From Moniliella sp. 'wahieum' (lineage: Eukaryota > Basidiomycota > Moniliellomycetes > Moniliellales > Moniliellaceae), in contig RSEE01000091.1 of assembly GCA_003971905.1 (NCBI GenBank), positions 214,622 to 278,621 of the forward strand: DNA of 64,000 nucleotides, read 5' to 3'. Both the position numbers and the translations under genes were made by a program. Each line of letters opens with the position of its first letter. Position 1 is the first letter of the stretch. Below the pieces are notes generated by a model that saw only the letters and a list, made by a program, of their open reading frames with translations, searched no databases and was not told the origin of the DNA. Shown one piece after another: positions 11,613 through 21,349 of the stretch.

Positions 11613-12449
11613 ATGGGCCGCCACGGGATCATTTGCTGCTGTGTACGTGGTCGGCTTTGTTCTTCTTGTCCATGCACCGGGCTAACATGCTACCCACTTA
11701 CTCTAGGCCCTGCCACTGATCAACAGTGGCAGCTACGGCATCTGCCTTCTCAACTTTCTCATGGGCATCGCCGGGTGTGCCCTTGCGTTTGGCCCCAAGG
11801 AGATTGTGGCTTTGATGGGGGTGTCATTGTCATGGACAAAGTACCTCACCGGTCTCTCGCTCCTGGTTGTGGGTCTGTGGCAGGTGGTGGGTGTGATTGG
11901 GATCGCAACGGAGCGGTACTCGGTCTACCGTCTCTACCTCTTTCTCCACCGGTTAGGCCTGCTGGTCATCTTCATCCCTGCCATTGTGTTTATCATTGTG
12001 GCCGGGGCGCAGCACTCCAAGACGTACAACTCGTGCATGGGTAACTTTGGGTACAACCCGCCCATCACTGCCTCAGGCCACGTTAACAATTTTAACTCCA
12101 ACACCTCCAATGAAGTTGGTCACGACATTTGCAACGCTCTCATTATGCCCAATTGGGCTGCATGTCTGGTCTTTCCTCCTCCTTGCGGTACTTGAAGTGC
12201 GTTTTGTCCCTTCTCTGTTTTATTAGTGTTGGAACTGACGCGTGACCTTACCCCCTTGCCCAGGCCTACTTCGTCACGTTGCAAACCTCCTACGGGCACC
12301 AAATGCGTGACGCTCTCCATGACTTCAAGAGGTAAGTTTTCGAAACCTCTCTTGGACTATTTGTCTCTTTTTCTATTGCATATCCTAACTTCCACCCCCT
12401 TTTGCGACCATCAAGTGCCGATGAGATCCCTCTCACGTCCCATGCCTAA
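11613..12449 (+). CDS. Four-helix membrane protein of unknown function
   Basis: Predicted exons are 11613-11642, 11707-12196, 12264-12331 and 12416-12449, with donors GTACGT, GTGCGT and GTAAGT. The protein begins MGRHGIICCC and ends ADEIPLTSHA. Hydrophobic segments cover ICLLNFLMGIAGCALAF, LTGLSLLVVGLWQVVGVIGI, LGLLVIFIPAIVFIIVAG and, after one frame change near 12175, CLVFLLLAVLEAYF. The loop between helices 3 and 4 has two cysteines and two N-glycosylation sequons but no CCG motif, so it is tetraspanin-like in topology only. The juxtamembrane CCC could be palmitoylated. It lies directly behind the Tsp2 gene on the same strand. Function not known. Confidence 0.75.
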
Positions 12450-13199
12450 CCGCTGGGTCCTGTTACTCCCGCTTACCTGCCCTGCCATCTACTTTTCGCT
12501 CGCACCCTCCCCACCCCACTCCTCCTCACTGGACCTTTTTTGTCTCCGCCTTTTTTGTATCATGTCCTTGCACCGTCTGGGATCACCACAATTGAATATA
12601 CAGCGTGGCGAGTGGCATGGCAGGCTGGGCAATCCTCGATTGCGCCGTCAAGCATCTTGGGTAAATGACGTTCGCTCCCCTGCCATGTCTGTGCCGGCCC
12701 CGCTATGAAGATCAGGTGCATTGCAGAGAAAAGTTCTTATGGTGTAAGTTATGTGACGTTGGGGGAGCATTGCAAAAGTGAATGGTTGATTGGGGGGTCT
12801 CTTGACGACCTACTAAGGACGAAAAGATCACCAGGAACTTGCCTAGGCACTAGTGGCACGGAGGTTGTTGGTCTCCAGATCATACGGGTGCCTCACTGCC
12901 AACTAATCCTGAATCAAGTGGATCACATTGGTCCGCCCTCAGCCCTCGGGTTCGAGGGGCGAGTTTCAAGTGTCCATCCCCAATCCAAAAGGGATAGGGG
13001 TGCATTTGCATATCTCAACTGAGGCTTCGCTCTATCCCCATATATACGGGCCCTTTTGCACTTCATTTGTATTCATACAAGATTAGTACCTATGTTACCC
13101 CCCACTGCTATCAGATCTTGTCCGAGGAAGAATGGGGCCCTATAGCCGTGCTATGAAGAGTACTGGTAGACCACTGTTGCAAATGGCAAAATGAATATC
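12450..13199. other. Intergenic region, 750 bp
   Basis: Lies between the 3' ends of two convergent genes. Nothing beyond a CCTCG-GGTT-CGAGG hairpin near 12945 and a TATATACGG stretch near 13040 was seen. Confidence 0.5.
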
Positions 13200-14174
13200 T
13201 TACTTGGCTGCGTCGACCGCTGCTTGGCTCACTGTTTCGATAGTGGCGGTCGGAGTGAACCCGAGCAGCTCGTTGTCGAGCTTGTCCGTCGCAGCGCGGC
13301 CACGGCCATCAGCCTGGGCAGCCTTGAGGAAAGCAGCAAAGCCAGCGGGATCGGGCTGCTGCTCAATCGCCTTGACCTCCGCCTCAGGTTTGTAGGTAAC
13401 GTCAAACTTGGACCCATCAGTTTCTCCACCTGCGCAATCCACTGGTTCCACGACGCAGTGATGCCAGCGACAGAGTAGTTGCGCCCGGCCCCCGGCTGCG
13501 GAAGCGGCGCCAGCGTGGCCAATACGGCAGCCCGACCAATGTCCACTAGGGCGGTCGCGTCAAAGGGTTGGTTTCCGTCACCGTAGATGGTCGCCTTGCG
13601 GTTCTTGATGTCGATGTCGAAGAAAGGGGTGAGGACCCAGTCGGCAAACAGACCATTGGCCAGCGACGCCCAAGGCCCGCCCAACTGTGGTATGTCAGTA
13701 TACAACATTTAAAAGAGGGAGAGGGGAGAAAACAAGGGAGAGAAGAGGGGCGTACCTCGTTCAAGGTTGTATGGAATGCCTTGCGGTCCGCAAGCCAGGG
13801 GTGGAGCTGAGCTGGGGAGAGTAGCGGAAGAAGTCGGAGCCAAACTCAGCCGAAACAAAGAGCTTGACGTTCGCCGCCTTAGCCGCCTTAGCAATCGGCA
13901 GCTGAGTTGAACCGTTGGCACCACCGGTGGCAGCGATCAGAGCCTCGATGTTGTGGCTCTTCAGGGCCTCGGCCACTGCGGCCTCGTCGTCATAGGAGGG
14001 GATCTTGACGAGCGTGACCTTGTCCGCATACGGTTGGACGCTCGGGCCAGTAGGGTCGCGGGTGAGGAGAACGATAGGCTTGGCCAGACCGGGCGTAGCA
14101 AGCAGGGCGTTCAGCACGGGCGCGCCCACATGGCCCACGCCAGCGACAGCAATGCGAGTGATTCCGTTGGTCAT
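13200..14174 (-). CDS. NmrA-like / isoflavone-reductase-like NAD(P)-binding protein
   Basis: Atypical short-chain dehydrogenase fold. The N-terminus at the ATG 14172-14174 carries a Rossmann signature (RIAVAGVGHVGAPVLNALL), followed by LIAATGGANGSTQLPIAKAA and VKLFVSAEFGSDF, typical of the NmrA/PCBER group. Exon 1 ends before a GTACGC donor near 13755. Exon 2 starts LGGPWASLANGLFADWVL after a CAG acceptor, and continues with IYGDGNQPFDATALVDIGRA, a conserved substrate-side block. Frame changes are needed near 13815 (CCCC) and 13415 (GGG). The protein ends VDAAK. No catalytic Y-x3-K is evident, as expected for the NmrA branch. It may be a redox sensor or a reductase. Substrate unknown. Confidence 0.8.
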
Positions 14175-14259
14175 ATTGATGAAGAAAAGAAGGGGGATAT
14201 GTAGAGATGTGGTGGTGGGACGGAGGAGGGAGAGAGGGATAAAGGGAAGGAGGATTCGG

Positions 14260-14266
14260 TTATATA
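14260..14266 (-). promoter_or_regulatory. TATA box of the NmrA-like gene
   Basis: TATATAA on the minus strand, about 86 nt upstream of the ATG at 14174. Confidence 0.5.
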
Positions 14267-15629
14267 GCAGATGAAAGTGCCACAACCATAGCGCGCCCTT
14301 AATTCCGGTTCCGCGCGACAGGATAGGGCCGCGTGCGGGCGTATACTACCGTGTGCTTGCTGGAGGGATGACATATCAAGCTTGCATCAAGCGTCGGCGA
14401 CATGCTGTACTTGACAGTCAAGAGCTTGATCTGTGAGAAAGCTGTGTGTGTGCATCAGCGACCCATCCTCCAAGAATTCCATGGCACATATGGGACAGAA
14501 TCAATCGCGACAGATACTCTGGTACTATAGAGTTGTTATGTCCGGATCGAAGCACTAGTACAACGTCTTATGCCAAGAAAAGTATTGACCCGGGGACTCA
14601 GTACTCACCGGCAGTATTGCAGTGCAGGATCTAGCATGCGGCCAGAGGCCCGGGTGTAACTAAGGGGGCTCACACCGACACCTCTCACGAGAGGTCTCGG
14701 ATGCATTGGCCAAACGAGGTTGAAGCTCTTGTGGAGCTTGAACTGATAGCGTGCTTGGAGGCGTGGATAATGTACTTCTCCATGGATGCTATGTCAGCTC
14801 GTTGACGTGACCGGCGATACGCATCCAGCTCCTATGCTGTGAAAGGGTCTACGAGGCACAATACATGCAATGCGGCCGGACGGTGGTGAGTTCTATCCCC
14901 ACGTTTAAGACCCAATAACCTGATAGGCCGCGGACGAGGCACTTGCTAGCGTGGAGTACGCACATGGCGGCCACACTGCTACCGTGCGGCTAGTCAGACA
15001 GGTGTCAGACCTAAGCGGCCTAAACTCCGACCCCGCACCCTTTTATTATTGGTTTGTGTGTAGTTACTACAGGTATCTAGACCACCGGAGATTACCGGTA
15101 GCCGGCAATAACAGCGCTGACAACTCGCTAACCCCATCCTACACAATGCGCATTCACCACCACAGCCGGCAAAACCTACATCTGTTTTGGACGTTGATGC
15201 GAAGGTTTGTTGAGCCACGCCAAATTGCAAACGTCTGTGTCTTTTGTCCACCGTCACAACTATGGGAGCAAAATGGTCAGAAGGTTGCCGGCTAGACCTG
15301 CTCTCCTGTACAGCCACACAGCCAGGAACATATCACGGTGCAGCCTTCTGTATCAGCAAGCACCTCCAGTCACTAATCGCAATCTTGTGGTATATCTACC
15401 GCTTGCTCCAACGGTAATCTTCAATAAGCTTCACAGAACATACGGTATTCTCTGCTATGCGCCGCCTCTCATGCGGATCAAGCACAGAACGTCACGCAAT
15501 TAAGTCTCAACATGATCTCACCCAGCTCGCCATTCATGATCCGTTCGGACACGTAGACAGAGCTTTTATAGTTAGGTCCGGGGCGAAGGGGAAGGAGCGC
15601 GTCCCATGCCCGCAGCGGATGGCGGTACA
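14267..15629. other. Intergenic region, 1.3 kb
   Basis: No coding frame with recognisable motifs. A single ACTCAGTACTCA motif near 14595-14608 matches the GTACT repeat core seen at 4.7 and 8.1 kb. Confidence 0.45.
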
Positions 15630-18600
15630 CTAGCGCCTCACACCGGACGCTTGAGCTGGTTGTGCCAAGGGCGATGCTTTGGCCTGGTAGCGCAGTGGAA
15701 ACGACCCTGGCGTCGACGGTGCCCGACGTACCGTGGCTATAGTCGGACTGGAAGGTCGAGCCACAGACACTGGCGGAACGTCGGGCAGCTTGTTGTTGCC
15801 CTGGGTGGGGAGCGCTGCCAGGGCTCGCCTGCGAGGCGACCAAGGGCGATTCGAGACGTTGGCCCTGCGCTGCAGCGACCGCGAGGGCGTCCAATGGGGA
15901 CACCGACATCCTCGACCCATTAGCCAACTGCGGTGGTAAGTGTGGCACTGGATGTCCCACTGGGAACGGGTGTCCCTGACCCTGGACTGGAGGCGTACTG
16001 GACGTGCCAATGGAAGGGGAGGCCCCTGACCCTGGCCCTGACCTGACCCGGAGAGGCGAGCGTGCCAGGATAACCGAAGGGCGGCGGATGTGCTCCATTG
16101 GCCCCAGGAGGGAACCCCGGGGGACCAGGTGCGAAACCCTGTGGGACCCCGGCAGCGGGAGGGCGTCCCCCGGGAAATGGTGGCGGGAAAGGAGAGGGTG
16201 GAAGTTGGATCCCTGAGGCAGAGGGGGATGGGGGTGGGAGGCGGGGGGAGCAGGTCCAGCTGACTGCGAAGGAGTATGCGTGTAAGGCGCTGGGGTGACG
16301 GTGGTAGGCGTGCTCGATGGAGAGAGAGGGAGGAACCGAAGCGGGAGGAACCGAAGTGGGGGAACCGAGGTGGGAGGAACCGAAAACAGTGCCGAACGGG
16401 TGGAGACGAGACCCCTCCGTGCCCGGGGCAAGTTGAGGGACTTACGAGACGCTCTACTTCTCTGCCCTAGCGCGTTGGTCTTCAAGTTTGCGCTGGCGCT
16501 CGTCGCTTGGACGTTCGATCGGCTGACCATCGGCACCGAGGATTGGAGAAGGACGATGCAGAGTGCAATAGAATACCGTCTTGGGATCGGTCCACTTGGG
16601 AGCTTGGGCACCATGTCGGTTAACAAACTTGGACCAGCACTGGTGGGTATGTTGCCACACCCCACACGTTTCACAAGCGACAGTCCTTCCTTTGGCCAAA
16701 GATTGTGCCCATGAATTCCACCGACCTCCCAGGCAAACTCCCATCTGAGGAGCCGAAACTTTGACCTTCTTGAGTGCCGGAGGCGGAGGGAGGGAAGATG
16801 GAGTGGCCGGTGGCGAAGTGCCTTCAGCATGGGGGGTAGATGGTCCCCCTGATGAGGTACGTGCCTCGTCCCGTTTACGCTTGCGCTCATCCCGAACCCT
16901 CTCACGTTCCACTCGGTCCATCTCCTCCTTTTCACGACGAGCCTTTTGTTCCTCAATTCGAGCTCGCAACCGATCTTCCCGTGCTTGAGCTTTATTCAGC
17001 TTATCTCGCTCCGCACGCTCCGCTTCCTCTTCTGCCCGTTGAGCAGCCGAGATGCGTGCTTCGGCTTCGGCCTGCGCTTCTGCCTCCGCCTCAGCACGAT
17101 GCTGTTCCTCTTCTCTGGCAACTAGGCGAGAAGACCGTTTGCGCGTGGCCAAAGCCAATTCCATCGCCGCTGCTTTAGCCTGGGCATCAAGATCGGCCAG
17201 AATGCGGTCTAGAACGTCAGAGGCGAGATGGGCGTGAAGCGCAGCCTCGTCCGGGTCTTGGACCAATCCCCGGTTGGCCCCCTTTCGGTGTGACTTTGCC
17301 TTTTCCGGTGGACGAAGGGCAGCAGCAAACGCCTCCCATTGCGCACGGGTCACACATACCACTTCCATCTCAACTGAACGTGGAGAGCCTTCGGCATCCA
17401 CTTCTCCGGGCAGGGCGGCCTCGAGTGCAACTGCATCTCGTTCCACTTGCTCATCCCATTCGGCCCACGTTTGTTCCAATTGGGCTTGGGCAGCCTCAGC
17501 TTCGCGACGTTGCGCCTCCGCTTTCTCTTGGGCCAGTTGCTCCGCCGTCTTGGGTTCCTTCTCCACTGGGAGCTCGCCGTTGAGCGCACCATTCGTCTCG
17601 GTACTCTTCGGCTCCTGCGACTCGGTTCCGGGCTGGCCCACATCGTCAATTTGCATCTTCTCATCCTGGGTCGAAGTGTCTGTATGCTGCTCGTGCGGCG
17701 CACCATTTTGTTGGGCCGGTTGTGCCTGCTCACTCTCGGAGGCTTCACCATGCCCCTTGTCCTCGGTCACCTCGGACCTGGGAGCATCCTGCTCCTGAGC
17801 CTGGTGACCGTCTTGAGAAGAAGTCTCTTGCTTGTCCTCAGTTGGGAGGGCTTCTGGGTCTTCCTCCTGATTGGCAGGGGCCGGATGTTCATCTGGGGAG
17901 GCCTTCTCCTGCAAAGCGGTCTGGTCAACACTCGTGTCGTTCAGCCATTCCTCAGGAGGGTCTTCCCACTCCTTTCCTCCGGGCTGGCCCTGCGCCGGCT
18001 TCTTTTGCCGCGAGGGGAAGGGTGCGAGCGAGACTGGCGTGCTTGGGCACGCAGTTCCCGTGCGGACAATTTGGGTACCTCCTGCTCCTCCTGCTCCTCT
18101 GCATTTTCTTCCAAATACGTAGAATTGCGCGTCGATCGACGGCCCTTGGCGCGCCCGTTGGCTTGGGACTTGGGTTTGCCCTTGGCGCGCGGGGGAGGGG
18201 GAGTCGGTTCGGGGCTGGGTTCGGGGCTGGGTTCGGGGCTGGGCTCGGGGACGGGGAGGAAGCGGCCGAAACGGGTGCGGGGGGGTACTGCACCCATAAA
18301 CGGTTATCATCAAAGAGCCAGTACGCGTTGGCATGGCGGTCCCACCCGATCGGCTCGATTCGGCCCCACTGGACCAGATCCTCGTCCGAGCCCAGCAGCT
18401 TACGGAACCGTTCGGGTTGGTGCATAAACCATTCTGTCACATCGTGCAGCACGCCTACCTTGAGTGCCATCGCAAGGGAAGACCATGCGCGCGGGTGAGC
18501 GTCGGAGCCGAGCCAGGCGGTGCGCTCCGGGGTGCGGAGCGCATACTCTTTGCGCAGGATGGAGAGCCAGGTAGCGTGCGAGACCGGGCGGAGGGTGAGG

Positions 18601-18899
18601 GCACGCAGGAGCCTGACCAGTACATCGGCGGCGTACGTGCCGCCATGAAGGGCGAGGTCTTGTTCGAGCGTGTGGGTGGAGAAGTTGGGGAGGGCAAGGG
18701 CGTCCTGGAGGGACCAGAGGAACTGGCAGACGGCGGCAAAGCGCCAGTCGCGTCGCAGGCGGCGATGGGGAGCGGGACGCTGGGCGCTACGGCGAGGGCG
18801 GCGGCGAGCGGGTCGGAGGGGGCGGGGAGCGGGGGGGTGGCGGTGGCGGCGGCGGGGGTCGCGGGCTGCCGACACGCGGCCCGAGCGACGGCGGCTCAT
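15630..18899 (-). CDS. DDT/WHIM/PHD-finger chromatin-remodelling protein
   Basis: Predicted non-catalytic subunit of an ISWI-type remodeller or related nuclear complex. Order from the ATG at 18897-18899: basic N-terminus; DDT domain (DWRFAAVCQFLWSLQDALAL onward, about residues 50-120); WHIM motif (GRIEPIGWDRHANAYWLFDD); acidic/proline linker with four 12-bp repeats coding PEPS; long charged coiled coil (AEAEAEAQAEAEARISAAQ and following). A PHD-like finger comes next (VACETCGVWQHTHQC ... FYCTLH), then a Pro/Ser/Gln-rich tail. Frame changes fall near 18283, 18010 and 16450, and an intron with donor GTAAGT probably starts at about 16450. The stop is placed at 15630; another frame runs to 15478. 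The architecture resembles Itc1/Acf1/RSF1-class proteins. It is head-to-head with mL41, 274 bp apart. Confidence 0.75.
16328..16387. repeat. 15-bp tandem repeat, four imperfect copies
   Basis: Units related to GGGAGGAACCGAAGT repeat four times. On the minus strand this gives Val-Pro-Pro-rich coding or intronic sequence of the DDT/PHD gene. Confidence 0.8.
18208..18255. repeat. 12-bp tandem repeat coding PEPS
   Basis: TTCGGGGCTGGG occurs three times exactly plus one degenerate copy. On the minus strand it encodes PEPS repeats in the linker of the DDT/WHIM/PHD protein. Confidence 0.9.
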
Positions 18900-19173
18900 C
18901 GGGCGAAGCAGCAGCTGTGGCTGGGAGATGGGCGGGTGGCAGCGGCGGCTGGCACTCCCCGTGCATGGCGCTCGGCATGTGTGCTAGGGTTGCGCCCTCC
19001 GCTTCCGCCCGCCTCTGTTCCGCCGCGCCGTCCAACGCAAAGCAAAGCACTCGGCCGGCTTTTCCAGTTTCAATGTGTGATGCCTGGAAACTTCTGGCGA
19101 CCGGTTGCCCATGGCGCCCAGCCCAGGACCCAGTCAGTACCCCCATCGAGCCACCACCACCACCGCAACCGCC

Positions 19174-19900
19174 ATGTCGGCTGCCCCCTTCCGCGCCACC
19201 GCGCCCGTGCTCGGCGCTGCGTCTGCCCATCTACTCCAAGTCCGGAAACAAGAACTTCTACAAGGGTACGGGCGCCAAGAATGTGCTGCTGCGCCAACGT
19301 ATTACGCGCACCACCCGCCGCGGCAAGGTGCTGCTTGACAAGAAGGGCTTCCCCGACGAGTGGACATGGAAGATGGCCCAGATCGACGAGAGCCGTACCA
19401 CTGCTTATGTTGTTCCCCCTGGCCTGGGCGAGTGCAAGGTACGCAGCCTTCTTGCTCGCCCGCATTCTCGACCGCCTCGACTGACCTTTTCTGCTTACTT
19501 GCTTGTCTGTGTGTGTGCCCGCCTGTCTATTTGTCTGTCTGTGTCTGTCTGTCTGTCCGCGTTTCCTCTGTCCCCAGCTTCGTCCCTTTGTCTTCACAGG
19601 CACAGCAAAGGAGGGTGGTCTGCCTCAACGCTCGCAGACGGGTTACCTGGACTCGACGTGGGCCTACCCCGAGCACAAGGCCGAGGATGCAACGGATGTC
19701 AGTCACCCCGCTTGGTTGAGCTGGACGGCGTACCAGCGTTCGAGGGAGGACGGTTTAACCCTCGTTTCTATTCTGTGTTGGGAGAGACGATCCGGGAGCG
19801 GCGTGCGGACCGCGCCACGGCCTCATCCACCAAGTCGGACGGTTCCGAGCCAAAATCCCAGGGCGGCGTGCTCAGCCGCTTTGGTTTGGGACGCAAGTAA
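19174..19900 (+). CDS. MRPL27: Mitochondrial ribosomal protein mL41 (MRPL27 family)
   Basis: Large-subunit protein of the mitoribosome. The ATG at 19174 opens a short N-terminus (MSAAPFRATAPVLGA), then YSKSGNKNFYKGTGAKNVLL, the hallmark of the mL41 family. DEWTWKMAQIDESRTTAYVV and, after an intron of about 140 bp, LRPFVFTGTAKEGGLP follow. The intron starts GTACGC after GLGECK near 19437, ends CCCAG near 19577, and contains a TCTG-rich microsatellite. Frame changes are needed near 19225 and 19745. The C-terminus (SKSQGG-type basic tail ending RFGLGRK) is longer than in yeast. It shares a 274-bp divergent promoter with the DDT/PHD gene. Confidence 0.85.
19504..19558. repeat. TCTG/TG microsatellite in mL41 intron
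   Basis: Alternating TGTC and TG units fill most of the intron pyrimidine tract before the CCCAG acceptor. Confidence 0.8.
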
Positions 19901-20113
19901 TCATTTCGCATTTGGCTATGCAACCTGAGCTATGGGGGACGGGAAGCGAAGCGGCAGCACACATGCCCGGCGCCTGGTGATCAGCAGGGGACCTCCGTAG
20001 TTGCTCAGATCGAGCCGAGACGTTACAAAAGCGTCCTTCATGATAAGGAGAAAAGGAGACACGCATGGAAAGCGGAAGTGGGGAAGAGGCGGGGGGGCAA
20101 TATGTCATTTACG

Positions 20114-20907
20114 TTACTCGCCAGTGGAGATGCCAACAATGCTCAGCGCCCGCATTTCGTTTAACACGCCCTCCACCTGTTCGTCCAATACACCGCCAGC
20201 ATAGTCTTCGCGCACCCGTTCGTCAAAGTACCTCTGCACGCCACCCAGCTTTTCGTAGCCCATTTCCGATACCTTGGCTTGCACGCGCACCATGGCTTCG
20301 AACGAGGGGTCGAGATAAGGCACTCGGAGCCCACGCAGCTGGGGAAGTTCCTCTTTCAGTTGCTGATCGATCGTCTCAAACAAGAGCTTGGTGTCTTCCA
20401 TCTCCTTTTCTGCACGAGGCAGCTTGGTCGGGTCCTCGTGGTTCTTGTCCAGCACCTTCTTGTACCGCGAACGAGCGGCATCGTAGTCAAGCAACTTCTT
20501 ATTGCGCTTTTCGATGTTCTTGTTGATCTCAGGGAAGTAGGACGCCATCTTACCGATCGGGTCGAGCACGGTGGCGCGGAAAGTAGCGTCAATGTCCTGA
20601 GCCAGCTCCGTATCGTACTCATCAGCCGCGCGGCGGTAGGCGTTGGCGGCGACAGAGGACTCGTTTGTGTCGTTAAAGAAGAGCTCAACTCCATCTGCAA
20701 TGCGGGACTGGGCAGCAGCCATGCCCGGACTGCATCGAGGTAGGTCTTGGCTTCTCGCTGGAGCTGCTGGATCTGTTTCTCCATGCCCTTATTGACCGAG
20801 GTGAACTCGTCAAACTCGGGGTCATCGGTGCGCTCGATCTGCCCGGTCTTTTGCATGACCGTGGTGCCGGCGCGGTTGATCGCCTTCTGGAAGCCCTTCC
20901 AGGACAT
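20114..20907 (-). CDS. RVS161: Rvs161/Hob3-type BAR-domain protein
   Basis: N-BAR amphiphysin-like protein that curves membranes in endocytosis and actin patch function. The start at 20905-20907 gives MSWKGFQKAINRAGTTVMQK, the strongly conserved N-terminal amphipathic helix of Rvs161/Hob3. The BAR helices follow: DEFTSVNKGMEKQIQQLQRE, then MAAAQSRIADGVELFFND, FPEINKNIEKRNKKLLDYDA and a C-terminus in YEKLGGVQRYFDERVREDYA. The length of about 265 residues matches the family, and there is no SH3 domain, which separates it from Rvs167. One frame change near 20723 joins the first helix to the rest. No intron is evident. Confidence 0.92.
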
Positions 20908-21349
20908 GATGGGCGGGTGGGAGTGCGGGCAAGGAGGTGGGGGTGGGGGGAGAGATGGGGCGGTGACAGCAACGCGAGCAGTGCCACGCCCACACGGCAA
21001 GCGCAGGGCAACCAACGGCAACGCAGCACCGGCACGGCGCCAGTCTCACCCGCCTTGGCTCCTTGGCCGGCGGAATGTCCTATCGCCCAACTCCCATGAC
21101 CGCGGAATTGGCTACTGGGGTGCAAGTGTCTCATGTCCAAGGTGCATAATTAACAGCTGTCTACCACCACCACTAAGCAGATTCTCAACCATGCATCCAT
21201 ATCCATACGAGAGCAACAAACAGTGGGTTGGACAAGGGAATACACGGGACTGGATTCGAAAGAGTGGGTGTGACTGGACCGGATGGGGCAAGGTAAGGCG
21301 AGAGCAGACCAAACCGAACCAAAGTGGGCCAGCTTCCAATTGGACGTTC
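20908..21349. other. Intergenic region between RVS161 and the Avt gene
   Basis: Holds the 5' flank of the BAR gene and the 3' flank of the transporter. No further feature was recognised. Confidence 0.5.

Noticed and set aside
12935-12965. tRNA T-loop-like sequence CGGGTTCGAGGGG
   Set aside because: The surrounding 70 bp cannot form an acceptor stem or anticodon arm; it is a simple CCTCG/CGAGG hairpin.
15478-16956. Long minus-strand frame rich in Pro/Ser as a separate gene
   Set aside because: It has no domain and continues the tail of the DDT/PHD gene after its PHD finger, so it was merged.
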